Of a stretch of 64,000 nucleotides of DNA, positions 7,734 through 16,087 are shown piece by piece. A program made the position numbers and the translations under genes. The first letter of the stretch is position 1. Every line of letters begins with the position of its first letter. The DNA comes from Psychrobacter urativorans (GTDB lineage Bacteria > Pseudomonadota > Gammaproteobacteria > Pseudomonadales > Moraxellaceae). The notes below the pieces were generated by a model. The model was given only the letters and a program-made list of their open reading frames with translations. It was not told the origin of the DNA and made no database searches. The stretch covers positions 1 through 64,000 of the forward strand of contig NZ_CAJHBR010000013.1 of assembly GCF_904846695.1 (NCBI RefSeq), read 5' to 3'.

Positions 7734-8147
7734 TTAGTCACGCTTGGGCGGTATAGCGTAAGTGCCAACCACATGAGCCACCAAATCATCACAGCCTTCT
7801 GAATATAAAGATACCTCACCTACGATTAGCGAGCGCCCTACTTTTATCAATTTGCAGTCAGCCATAATGCGGGCTTCTGCTGTTGGTTTACGCAAAAAAT
7901 TGATATTAAGGCTAGTGGTTACTGCCAATGGAACAATGCCAATCGTACCTAGTATCGCCACATAAAGTGCGACATCAGCAATGCTCATCAATACAGGGCC
8001 GGCAACCGTGCCACCCGGACGTAGCTCCTTTATACCAATCTCATGCGATATGATCGCACTGTTATCCCCTACTGCCTCAACTTGATATTTGGCATGTGGA
8101 AACTCTAATGCCATAAAGGCGACGATCTCTTCTTTAGTTGCAGACAT
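7734..8147 (-). CDS. PaaI-like hotdog-fold thioesterase
   Basis: A 137-residue protein with the hotdog pattern of the PaaI/YbgC superfamily. There is a G-GG-VAGPVLMSIADVALYVA helix (about residues 41-62), then strands with NINFLRKP and a glycine-rich VGRSLIVGEVSLY segment. Such enzymes hydrolyse acyl-CoA thioesters; the substrate here is unknown. The length is typical. It is transcribed away from the lipoprotein and toward it convergently. There is no operon partner. Confidence 0.75.
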   Translation of the reverse strand: MSATKEEIVAFMALEFPHAKYQVEAVGDNSAIISHEIGIKELRPGGTVAGPVLMSIADVALYVAILGTIGIVPLAVTTSLNINFLRKPTAEARIMADCKLIKVGRSLIVGEVSLYSEGCDDLVAHVVGTYAIPPKRD

Positions 8148-8705
8148 ACCTAATCCTTGGTCTAATTATAGTTATTGTTAACTACTTGCTTTTGTTATTG
8201 AGGTTTATTGGGTTGTCGCTATCTCACTGAATACTGATAGTAGCCCTTTATTCAAACCCTTTAAACAGCTTAGCTGTTTTGCAGGATATCATTGCTCAAA
8301 GCTAATAGAAATGGCAAAACCTATAACTATTTGAACCGTACATTCTAAAAACTTACTACCATCAGCATCGTTTTAATGATTGCTACCCTCAAGCTCTATA
8401 CGCCCCTATCTGTACAATAGCAGTTGATGATTCGGACTATCAGCAATTTTTAGACAAGCCTAACCTTAGCCAACACTAAGTTAAAGTGTTGGGGTATTAT
8501 CGTTTGCAGAAAGTTATGGCTATTGAATATTAGTTAAAGGCTAAGTAAGTGGGCCACTCGAAGTGACTTACTTAGTATCTCTAAGGTAGTGCAGAAATAA
8601 TGAGGGAGGCCACACTAGGGCAAGAAGAGTTTTAGTGCTATTAATTGTCTGAGTCTTTGAAGGTAGAAAAGCCTATGAAGCTAAACCTTGTCTCGCTATT
8701 AATTA
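8148..8705. other. Intergenic region with a 10-bp-stem hairpin
   Basis: 558 bp without a convincing gene, between the thioesterase start and the end of the leftward fimbrial operon. It holds a CTAAGTAAGT/ACTTACTTAG inverted repeat (8541-8575) with a weaker inner CACT/AGTG stem. A shorter CCAACACT/AGTGTTGG hairpin lies near 8469-8491. Neither is followed by a T tract, so they are not clear terminators. Confidence 0.5.
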
Positions 8706-9491
8706 TTATTGAGTTAATACACTAATCTGTAGATCGTAATTACCAGCAAATTTTACGTTGGCACTATCAGGGGTAATAGTCACTCTAGTACCCACACCAA
8801 ACCAGCAGTCACGATAGCCATTGATCAAACGATCATCAGTGAAATATTGACCCGTAGTAGGGTTTGTATAGTAAAAGTCAATGTTAGTGGTTAATTCTTT
8901 GGTTTGATCTATAGCTGATTTTAATTTGGCTCCGGTCATTTTGACTAGACTAGTATTTGAAGTATTATCTGGGGCAATAGATGCGAATGAAGTATTAAGT
9001 TGAAAAGTATTAGGGTTATTTCTTAAAAAAGTTTTTATGGTTTGATATTCGCTAGTACAGGTACTGTTTCGATCTGTGCGGATATAAAAGTTAAATAAGC
9101 TTGGTGAACCGAAGTCCCCATTGGTGTTTGGAAGGTTTGCTGATAACTGGCTTAAGTTCAAATTAGCCACATTAAAGCCACTTAGATCGGCACGGTTACT
9201 CAAGGGAAAGCTCTGAATAGTGTTGCCCCTTGAGATAGCTTGACTGCCGCGATTGAGGAGCTGAGTCTCTGTAGGGGCAAACCTTAAAGTAGTGTTTGGA
9301 AAGTTTTGTTTACAGAAGTATATTTGACTGTTACTAGCTGAACCGACACGGTTAGCAGCAGCAGTGATATTGATACCAGCAGTATCAGGACAGGCTGCTA
9401 ATGCTGTTTGTCCCAGTAATCCCACTATTGCCGTTAAGCTTACTTTTAGCAACAATTTATCATAATGAACGATTGATAGTTTTTTAGACAT
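8706..9491 (-). CDS. Exported fimbrial tip/minor subunit candidate (leftward operon)
   Basis: A 261-residue secreted protein with a signal peptide ending near TALAA. It has a few cysteines and ends in a strand-rich segment (VKFAGNYDLQISVLTQ) that could act as a donor or incomplete Ig-like domain. It is the last gene of pilin-chaperone-usher-tip order, the position of adhesins in chaperone-usher operons. Function is inferred from position and export; no adhesin family was recognised directly. It lies 73 bp after the usher. Confidence 0.55.
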   Translation of the reverse strand: MSKKLSIVHYDKLLLKVSLTAIVGLLGQTALAACPDTAGINITAAANRVGSASNSQIYFCKQNFPNTTLRFAPTETQLLNRGSQAISRGNTIQSFPLSNRADLSGFNVANLNLSQLSANLPNTNGDFGSPSLFNFYIRTDRNSTCTSEYQTIKTFLRNNPNTFQLNTSFASIAPDNTSNTSLVKMTGAKLKSAIDQTKELTTNIDFYYTNPTTGQYFTDDRLINGYRDCWFGVGTRVTITPDSANVKFAGNYDLQISVLTQ

Positions 9492-9564
9492 AACGACCTC
9501 GGCTTTGAGCTGCTTTTAATTCAAAATATAACCCATATTTGGGTAATATAATTAATATTATGGT

Positions 9565-12500
9565 TTACGGTACAGCGCTACTTGTTAGAGGTTTTAAAGC
9601 TATTTTCAACACAAAGTCGTTAGTAATCTCAATAGACTGCGCTTCATAACCTTTAGAGTTTAAAGTATAAGTGTCTGGTGCTAAGCCAAATATTTGGAAA
9701 TACCCGTAACTGCCAGTTGTCACACTTTGTATCAGCTTATCTTTTTGATAGATATCAATCACTATCCCTTCTTCTGCTGTGGTGAGCTTGCCTGATATAC
9801 CATAAGTCTTTTCTAGCTTGATAGGCACTGAAGTAGGGGCATAATTGCTAACTCGTATACGCGGTGTCTGTAACTCGCTTGCACTATACTCTAAAGGCAG
9901 ATTGGTAGCATCCATACTCAGAGTATAATCCCCAGCTTTTATATTACTGATCAAATATTGGCTATGGTTCGCTTGGGTTCCAAGCAGACTGGCCTGAACG
10001 TGTTGATTGTCTAACTGAAAACTTAAAGTTTCATTGTCGATTGGCGAATCAACATGGTGGGTTAAGTCCACTACTACACTGCCTGCTTCTTGACGAGGAT
10101 ATTGACCGAATTTCAGATTTTGCTTGGGTGGCTTAAACATATCAAATGATAGCTTAGCAAACAGATAATTATTCTGCGTCCAAGCGGGTAGCTCACGTTC
10201 ATTAGTAAATGAGCTGTCATCTATTAAGTCAGTGTAACGACCGCTAGGTATAGCATCTACATAACGATGTTTGTAGCCCAAGCTAAAGTTAATGCCATTG
10301 CGATGGGTCAGCTGCCAATCAGCTAGCCAGCCTACCTGACCATCAAACAAGCTATAGCCAATGCTAACTAAGTTATCTATAGAGCTAGTGCCGATAGATC
10401 TAGCATCTGCATCAGCACCAAACAGATTGAACCCATCAAAACGATAGTTGATATCGCCTTGGTTCAATAGTCGACTACTATCATGTAAAGCGCTAACCGA
10501 CTGCCCAAAGCTAGTACGGTAATCAAACTGATGGCGTACTGATAAGGTATCGCTAGTATTATCACCAGATAGACCTATAGTATTGCTTTTGCCATCGTTA
10601 GCCGTACGGTTTCTATAAATATCTTGCCAGTTAATACGATAACTATAGCGATCATCAAGGCTGTTCCAGTTGGCACCGGCATTTAGCGCATCGTTGAATC
10701 GATGATTGATGCTGGCATAAGCATAATAGTTATCCAAATCAGTCTCAATCGCCATCTGATCATAATACTGGCTTAGACTGAGGTTAGTTCTATCACTAGG
10801 GCTATAATTAAGTAACAGTTGATGACGCTGATCGTTCAATCGATCTATTCGATTATTATCCAATAGGGGTAGCTCTAATACTGCTTTATCATACTGCCGA
10901 GCTTGATACTGATAGTAGGCTAGTAGTTTTTTGCGCTGATACTGCAGTTGAGCTTGCCATAACTGCTCAATAGTACTATCGGCATAGCTGAAATCAAAAT
11001 TACTATAGGGTGATAAGCTATAGTTGACCCCTGTATGCCAAGATACTGACTTACTATCATTAATTAAGTTTTGCGCATTAGTGTTAACACCACCACGTAC
11101 TGCCAAGCGATTATTAACCCCATATTCAGTATATAAATGTGCTGCAGTACCACTATTATCGTCTCTAAAACCGTATCGGCTATTACTATTAACTAAATTA
11201 CCGCTAGCACCAATACCTGCTTCTATCAAAAGCTCATCAGTTGCGACGTTGGTGCGACGTTTGCCGAGTACGATAGGTCGAACTTCAAGCGGTTGGCGGG
11301 CCAATGGATAGGCATAGATTGCCACCTCAACTAAATTGTCTGTCAAAGTCAATTGGCTGACATCAAGGTTTAAAAATTCGTAACGCCCATCCAATCCAAT
11401 CTGTACTCGAGCCAAAGCACGGCCACTGATACGCAACTCCGCCACCCCACCCGCTTCACCTATACCAGTTAAATGCTGATAATCCTGATTAGTGTTTTGC
11501 AACAGACTGCGACTGTCTTGATCAAAATAAGATAAATGACGGCCGATATCTCGATTACTATAGGCAACCATAGCCCCAGTGAATTCTGTACCTGTGGTCT
11601 GCGCCCCTTGACTGAGCGCATTAGGTCTATTAATACCTATACGGGTAGCTAGCTGTTTGCCAGATTTAGCCCAATATAGATTATCTACTCCCCAATTATC
11701 CCAGTCTGATGGCAAATAGCTAAATCCATTTAAAGCATTGCGTACAAAGCTGTCATTAGCCGATACCTTGCCTTTTTTATCTTCTATCAGATCATTAGAG
11801 CTAGCAAAATCATAACCGATAGCCTTAATACCCCATACCCCACCTAATCCGTAACCATAGGCACCTAAGTCTGCATATATTTGTCGACTAGTGGACGTTG
11901 TATCATTGTCATTGTTATTAGATGCATTATCCCTTGAGGTATTATTGCTCTCGCTAGTACTTAGGGTGCTATTAAATGACAAACCCAGTAGACCCGCTTG
12001 ACTAGAACGATAGTCAATGGGTAGGGCGTTACGCTCATTGTTGGCTTTTGGGACACTTATTTGGGCGGGACGCCAACCCATATTTAGCATAATAGCTAAG
12101 TCTGGCTGGCTGTACACAGCGGTTATTCCTAACTTTTTTAGAGTACTAAGTGACACATAGTCTTGACCTTGGTAACTATAGATTTGATCGGCTGATAACT
12201 GCACTTTACCTATCGGCGTACTGACATCGTAGCCAGCCTGATTATCGACAACAGTAAAGCTAGCCTTAGTTAATTCACTTAAGTCATTAATAGATAAAAA
12301 ATAGCAGTCTTTTTGCTCATCACGCTCTGGATCTGATGCTGAGTCATAAAGGGCTTCGGTACTCCCTTGTTCCTCTCCGTTGATTAACACCCCTACCAAA
12401 CTAGGCACTAGCACTTTGTTGTTTTTATTGTAAGCTTTGCTAGCCGATAGCTGCGAAGTTGTATTAGCCGCTATAGTTTGTATCTCAGCCAATGCTGAGG

Positions 12501-12579
12501 GGCAATAAATCACCATACAAGGTAAAGAAACTAAAGTCACTAAACGCAAAGACGAGTACTTTTTAATCATAAGCGCCAT
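9565..12579 (-). CDS. Outer-membrane fimbrial usher, non-FimD (CS1/alpha-like) type
   Basis: A 1004-residue exported protein with a signal peptide (about 1-31, ending ALA). An N-terminal domain binds chaperone-subunit complexes (about 45-170). A long beta-barrel region follows (about 200-830, repeated Asn/Tyr-rich strands such as YRFDGFNLFG). The C-terminal part has Ig-like and plug-like domains, including a carboxypeptidase-regulatory-like stretch (about 920-990, SYGYFQIFGLAPDTYTL). It is longer than usual FimD ushers (about 830) and shares no obvious sequence with the usher at 16038. It most resembles the CfaC/TcfC group by domain order. The second Met (residue 4) is an alternative start. 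Confidence 0.75.
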   Translation of the reverse strand: MALMIKKYSSLRLVTLVSLPCMVIYCPSALAEIQTIAANTTSQLSASKAYNKNNKVLVPSLVGVLINGEEQGSTEALYDSASDPERDEQKDCYFLSINDLSELTKASFTVVDNQAGYDVSTPIGKVQLSADQIYSYQGQDYVSLSTLKKLGITAVYSQPDLAIMLNMGWRPAQISVPKANNERNALPIDYRSSQAGLLGLSFNSTLSTSESNNTSRDNASNNNDNDTTSTSRQIYADLGAYGYGLGGVWGIKAIGYDFASSNDLIEDKKGKVSANDSFVRNALNGFSYLPSDWDNWGVDNLYWAKSGKQLATRIGINRPNALSQGAQTTGTEFTGAMVAYSNRDIGRHLSYFDQDSRSLLQNTNQDYQHLTGIGEAGGVAELRISGRALARVQIGLDGRYEFLNLDVSQLTLTDNLVEVAIYAYPLARQPLEVRPIVLGKRRTNVATDELLIEAGIGASGNLVNSNSRYGFRDDNSGTAAHLYTEYGVNNRLAVRGGVNTNAQNLINDSKSVSWHTGVNYSLSPYSNFDFSYADSTIEQLWQAQLQYQRKKLLAYYQYQARQYDKAVLELPLLDNNRIDRLNDQRHQLLLNYSPSDRTNLSLSQYYDQMAIETDLDNYYAYASINHRFNDALNAGANWNSLDDRYSYRINWQDIYRNRTANDGKSNTIGLSGDNTSDTLSVRHQFDYRTSFGQSVSALHDSSRLLNQGDINYRFDGFNLFGADADARSIGTSSIDNLVSIGYSLFDGQVGWLADWQLTHRNGINFSLGYKHRYVDAIPSGRYTDLIDDSSFTNERELPAWTQNNYLFAKLSFDMFKPPKQNLKFGQYPRQEAGSVVVDLTHHVDSPIDNETLSFQLDNQHVQASLLGTQANHSQYLISNIKAGDYTLSMDATNLPLEYSASELQTPRIRVSNYAPTSVPIKLEKTYGISGKLTTAEEGIVIDIYQKDKLIQSVTTGSYGYFQIFGLAPDTYTLNSKGYEAQSIEITNDFVLKIALKPLTSSAVP

Positions 12580-12609
12580 AGCGAATCCATTTTATGAGTA
12601 TGGGAAGTC

Positions 12610-12642
12610 ATACTGGTAATCATTACATCATAATACCAGTAT
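12610..12642. repeat. 9-bp perfect inverted repeat between chaperone and usher genes
   Basis: ATACTGGTA (12610-12618) pairs with TACCAGTAT (12634-12642) across a 15-nt loop. It sits in the leader of the usher gene and lacks a T tract, so it is an mRNA hairpin of unknown role. Confidence 0.5.
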
Positions 12643-12671
12643 TTCCTAGTTTGAATTTGAGGGCTATTAGT

Positions 12672-13292
12672 CTATTGCACCTCAATGGACACTGGCAACC
12701 CATACTGTGACCCAAGCTCAAGAGTTACCCCTTTGCCATCAGCAGTATAAGTAACAGGGTTATCGATTTGCTGTTTGATCGACAACATAGCATGGTACTT
12801 ACCTTTGGCAAAATCCATAGGCAAGCGGATAGACATACGAACCGTCTGATAGCCGCCAGCAGGAATGGTAAACGCTGTAGGGTTGATCAATACCCATGGT
12901 TTTAGTGTGTCCTCACTAGGGTCGATAGGCTTGCCAGCAGCATCCATATCAACCAAGCTCAGAGCGATTTTTTTAGGTTTGCTGCCATAATTATATAGAG
13001 TTAACGATTGATTAAGTTTGGCTAGATTCTTACCCTTTGTCAGAGACACAGTCTCGTCAATACTACCGGGCTGAATACCTAATTGTGCTGGTGGTAGAGA
13101 GGTTTGACGGTCATTGCGCACCACCATTTGAGCCTTTCCTTGCTCATTTACTGAGTTACTGATAATCAGCTCAGCTTGTGCATAGCTTGTGCTTGTTAAC
13201 GTGACAACAATCCCTGTAACTATAGATAGGGCTAAACGTGTACTGGTAGATTGACTAGGTAAACATAATTTAGGGTAAGCAGTTAGGATCAT
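12672..13292 (-). CDS. Periplasmic fimbrial chaperone-like protein (leftward operon)
   Basis: A 206-residue secreted protein with a signal peptide (about 1-40, ending AQAE). It has an Ig-like fold pattern: LTLYNYGSKPKKIALSLVD resembles the N-terminal strands of usher chaperones, followed by a PAGGYQTVRMSIRLP segment. It is shorter than the classic two-domain PapD (about 230 mature residues). It differs from the Csu-like chaperone at 15326. Its place between a pilin and an usher supports the call; it would shuttle pilins in the periplasm. Confidence 0.65.
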   Translation of the reverse strand: MILTAYPKLCLPSQSTSTRLALSIVTGIVVTLTSTSYAQAELIISNSVNEQGKAQMVVRNDRQTSLPPAQLGIQPGSIDETVSLTKGKNLAKLNQSLTLYNYGSKPKKIALSLVDMDAAGKPIDPSEDTLKPWVLINPTAFTIPAGGYQTVRMSIRLPMDFAKGKYHAMLSIKQQIDNPVTYTADGKGVTLELGSQYGLPVSIEVQ

Positions 13293-13411
13293 CTTTTTGC
13301 CTTTATTTAGTTAATTATTAGCAATTAGCTGCAAAGCCTGTAGCGCAAACCCACTTAAGATCTTATAAAGTGATTGATTTGCAGCCCGGAGAATGTCTTG
13401 TCGTTAACTAT

Positions 13412-13444
13412 AAAAAATACCAGCAATAATAGCTGGTATTTTTT
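13412..13444 (-). terminator. Partial terminator between pilin and chaperone genes
   Basis: A 13-bp stem AAAAAATACCAGC/GCTGGTATTTTTT with a 6-7-nt loop lies 52 bp after the pilin stop and upstream of the chaperone. It ends in a T run in either direction. It would lower transcription of downstream genes relative to the pilin, as expected for a major subunit. Confidence 0.8.
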
Positions 13445-13495
13445 AGGATGTAGCTAGTGTCGAAGCACTAAGGCTTAGCCGTTAAAACTCTTCAA

Positions 13496-14173
13496 TTATG
13501 GAATAGGAACAGGACCATTACCAGTAAGAGTCAATAAGAAAGTATCAGTACCATTACCTGTAACTGTATCAGGTGAAGCGCCAGTGACACCGCGTGTGTT
13601 GTATTCACCGGCATTATTAGCAGTAGACAGATCTAAGTTAAAAGTAATATCACCTAATACAGGAACAAAACCTGATTTGATACCTACAGTTGCTGTACCA
13701 GAAGTAGTGATTAAAGGATTTGCTGATACTAAAATAGCATTTGAAGTAGTAATAACAGAGGCGTTATTGACAACATTCTTCAAACTAGTATTAGGGTTAG
13801 TCAATGTTAGCGAAACACCATTAGCAGACGATAAGTTACGTACTGCCCAAGCATTTTTTAGAGTAACCGCAACGTTAGTGGCAAGAGCCGTGTTTGAAGT
13901 AGTACTAACATCTGTATTGATGCTAGCAGTAGCTGCTCCTAATACCGCCGTTCCTGTACGAGTGGTAGCATCGCTTATTTCGCGCGCATCGCTATCGTTT
14001 GCAGCAGTAGTAGCAACTTCAGTCAAGTTCAGTACAGCATCATCCCAGTGATATAGCACTAAAACTTCAGGTAGCACTACACGAAAGTCTGTAGAACCAC
14101 TTATTGCTGCTGAAGCAAAAGAAGATAGAGATAAGGCTAGACCAGTTACTGCTACTTTTGTAAAAATATTCAT
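13496..14173 (-). CDS. Major fimbrial subunit candidate, cysteine-free (leftward operon)
   Basis: A 225-residue exported protein with a signal peptide cleaved near SSFASA/AIS. The mature part is rich in Ala, Thr, Asn, Ser and Val and contains no cysteine, as in CS1/CFA-type pilins and unlike the disulphide-bonded FimA and SCPU types. It has an N-terminal strand FRVVLPEVLVLYHWDD and a C-terminal FLLTLTGNG. First-gene position, composition and the following attenuator fit a structural pilin. Family assignment is inferred, since the sequence itself was not recognised with certainty. Confidence 0.6.
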   Translation of the reverse strand: MNIFTKVAVTGLALSLSSFASAAISGSTDFRVVLPEVLVLYHWDDAVLNLTEVATTAANDSDAREISDATTRTGTAVLGAATASINTDVSTTSNTALATNVAVTLKNAWAVRNLSSANGVSLTLTNPNTSLKNVVNNASVITTSNAILVSANPLITTSGTATVGIKSGFVPVLGDITFNLDLSTANNAGEYNTRGVTGASPDTVTGNGTDTFLLTLTGNGPVPIP

Positions 14174-14780
14174 AATATAAATCTCATGGTTAAAACTATT
14201 TTGAAGTTAAGGCATACCAGTAATAGAGTCTAAAATATGTAGTATTTGACTGAAACAGTAACTGGGAAAGTAAACAGTAACTGGGGAATAAATAATGAGG
14301 TAAAGAGGGGAATGTATTCTGTATGCAGAACGCGCAATATCGCATAATTCAATTATAAATGAACCGATAATCAGATGAATGGTATAGAAAATCTGATAAT
14401 CAGTAAAAATCACGTTAAAAATTTTTAAAATTATATTTTTATCCTTATTTATATAAAACTCTACTGCACTTTCAAGCTCAACTTTGACCTTTTACAGTTT
14501 GGTATCGGTAGCATTAATAGCAGCCAAAAGCTCGCGCTATGCTTGGACTGACTACTAACAGAAACAGCCTTCTTTACCATCTTATTGTTGTTTATCTATA
14601 ACATATATTGTTACGCTTCAGCGTACTAATATTGAAATTTATAGTGTTTCATTTTCCCTTTGTGTAATGTTTATGTAATAATGCCACTAACTAATGACTG
14701 ATAAAAATTGTGGATGTCTAAACCGTTTTTATTATGCTTATCAAAAGTGATAACAAACTTAAAATCATCGGAGAACTACT
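14174..14780. promoter_or_regulatory. Shared divergent regulatory region of two fimbrial operons
   Basis: 607 bp of AT-rich DNA between the two divergent pilin genes. A direct repeat ACAGTAACTGGG occurs twice (about 14255-14292). No convincing gene lies here. No -35/-10 pair could be fixed with confidence. GGAG at 14770-14773 serves the TTG start at 14781. Confidence 0.6.
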
Positions 14781-15320
14781 TTGCAACTTCAAAAATCTTT
14801 ATTGACTGCTACTCTACTACTTGCCGTTAGTTCTTTGACTGTTGCTAACGCAGCACCGCCAGCAGCTATTACAACTGATCAGTTTAAAGTTCTACTACAA
14901 GTTGACAGTGTATGTGCCATCGAGACAGGCGCTGCTGCTGATATCAATCTTGGTGCTATTGGAGCTGGTGAGGCACAGCTGGTACCTGGCAGTGTTACCG
15001 GTACTACAACAATTACTACTCGTTGCTCTGTAGGATCTTCTGCGATTATTGCACTCACACCTGTTTCAGGAAATACTGACGGTACTGGTGTTTTGTTAGG
15101 TGGTGTTGCTGGCGCTGAAAAAGTTAAGTATCAATTGACTTCTACTGCTGGTCTTGCTGGTACTGCGTGGGGTAATACAGGTGCTAATCGTGTAACAACC
15201 GCAGCAGCTACTAACTATGCCACTCCTATCACTACTACTGTTTATGCCACTGTTACTGATACCGCAGACGTTAAACCTGGTGCATATGAAGATACTGTAA
15301 CTATTAACATTACTTTGTAA
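14781..15320 (+). CDS. Csu-like major pilin, spore coat U (SCPU) domain
   Basis: A 179-residue exported subunit of archaic chaperone-usher fimbriae. The signal peptide ends near ANAA. The mature SCPU domain has FKVLLQVDSVCAIETG near its start, a second cysteine in TTRCSVG, a G-AWGNTGANRV stretch and the end VKPGAYEDTVTINITL. That end is the typical YxDTVTVTI ending of CsuA/B. The two cysteines likely form the family's disulphide. The start is TTG at 14781, with GGAG 7 bp upstream; no in-frame ATG is suitable. It is the first gene of a four-gene operon. Confidence 0.85.
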   Translation: MQLQKSLLTATLLLAVSSLTVANAAPPAAITTDQFKVLLQVDSVCAIETGAAADINLGAIGAGEAQLVPGSVTGTTTITTRCSVGSSAIIALTPVSGNTDGTGVLLGGVAGAEKVKYQLTSTAGLAGTAWGNTGANRVTTAAATNYATPITTTVYATVTDTADVKPGAYEDTVTINITL

Positions 15321-15325
15321 TCTGA

Positions 15326-16087
15326 ATGCTAAGTCTCTGGGTACACCGTGTTGCGATACCGGTTATTTTATCTGGTTTGCTACTGACTAACGGTGTGGCA
15401 ATGGCGAGCGGCCTGCAGGTCTCTCCCATTTCCCTCAGTTTGCAAGCTAAACAAAATGCCAGTGGCCTGACGCTGAGTAATACTGGTGACGATGTAATAC
15501 ATGCGCAAGTTCGTGTGTATCAATGGTCACAGGATGAAAAAGGCGATCAGCTTACCGTATCACGAGGATTGTTGGCCAGTCCGCCAATCATTGAACTGCA
15601 ACCGGGTGAAAAACAACTCATTCGCATTATCCGCGCATCTGCACCACCGAGCGGTATTGGTGCAGTAGAAAGCAGCTATCGCCTCTCTATTGATGAGCTC
15701 CCTACTCCATCTGCTGAGCAGAAGGCGGGCTTGCAGTTTGCACTAAGTTATTCGTTACCAGTCTTTATCCAGCCTGTAGGAGTGCAACAAACTTCTCCAA
15801 AGTTGCAATGGACTTATACTGTGCAACCCGATGGTAACCACGTTGCTATGCGTGTCAGCAATAGTGGCAATGGGCGTGCACAATTGGCCAAGCTCAGCAT
15901 AGATGATACTAGTGGTAACACTATTGAGATAAGCCCTGGTTTATTAGGTTATGTTTTACCGGGTGCTACTATGCAATGGATGCTCAAAGTACCACCGAAT
16001 GAATTAAAAAACAGCAGTAGAATTAAGGTAATGATTAATGGAACTGACACGATTCAAAACGTCACGTTGGACAGTGCCGCTCGCTAA
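15326..16087 (+). CDS. Csu-like periplasmic pilus chaperone
   Basis: A 253-residue PapD-like chaperone with a signal peptide (ending AMAS). Domain 1 is SGLQVSPISLSL, LTLSNTGDDVIHAQVRVYQW, then LLASPPIIELQPGEKQLIRIIR, the conserved subunit-binding region with the basic residues of the G1 strand and cleft. Domain 2 follows. It resembles CsuC. It starts 5 bp after the pilin stop. It keeps SCPU pilins soluble and hands them to the usher at 16038. Confidence 0.85.
   Translation: MLSLWVHRVAIPVILSGLLLTNGVAMASGLQVSPISLSLQAKQNASGLTLSNTGDDVIHAQVRVYQWSQDEKGDQLTVSRGLLASPPIIELQPGEKQLIRIIRASAPPSGIGAVESSYRLSIDELPTPSAEQKAGLQFALSYSLPVFIQPVGVQQTSPKLQWTYTVQPDGNHVAMRVSNSGNGRAQLAKLSIDDTSGNTIEISPGLLGYVLPGATMQWMLKVPPNELKNSSRIKVMINGTDTIQNVTLDSAAR

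Noticed and set aside
13584..14051. 155-residue plus-strand frame opposite the leftward pilin
   Set aside because: Antisense shadow of a low-complexity Ala/Thr/Val-rich gene. The minus frame has the signal peptide and start signals.
14207..14413. 68-residue minus-strand frame in the fimbrial control region
   Set aside because: AT-rich, no ribosome binding site, no resemblance to known proteins, and it covers the likely leader of the pilin genes.
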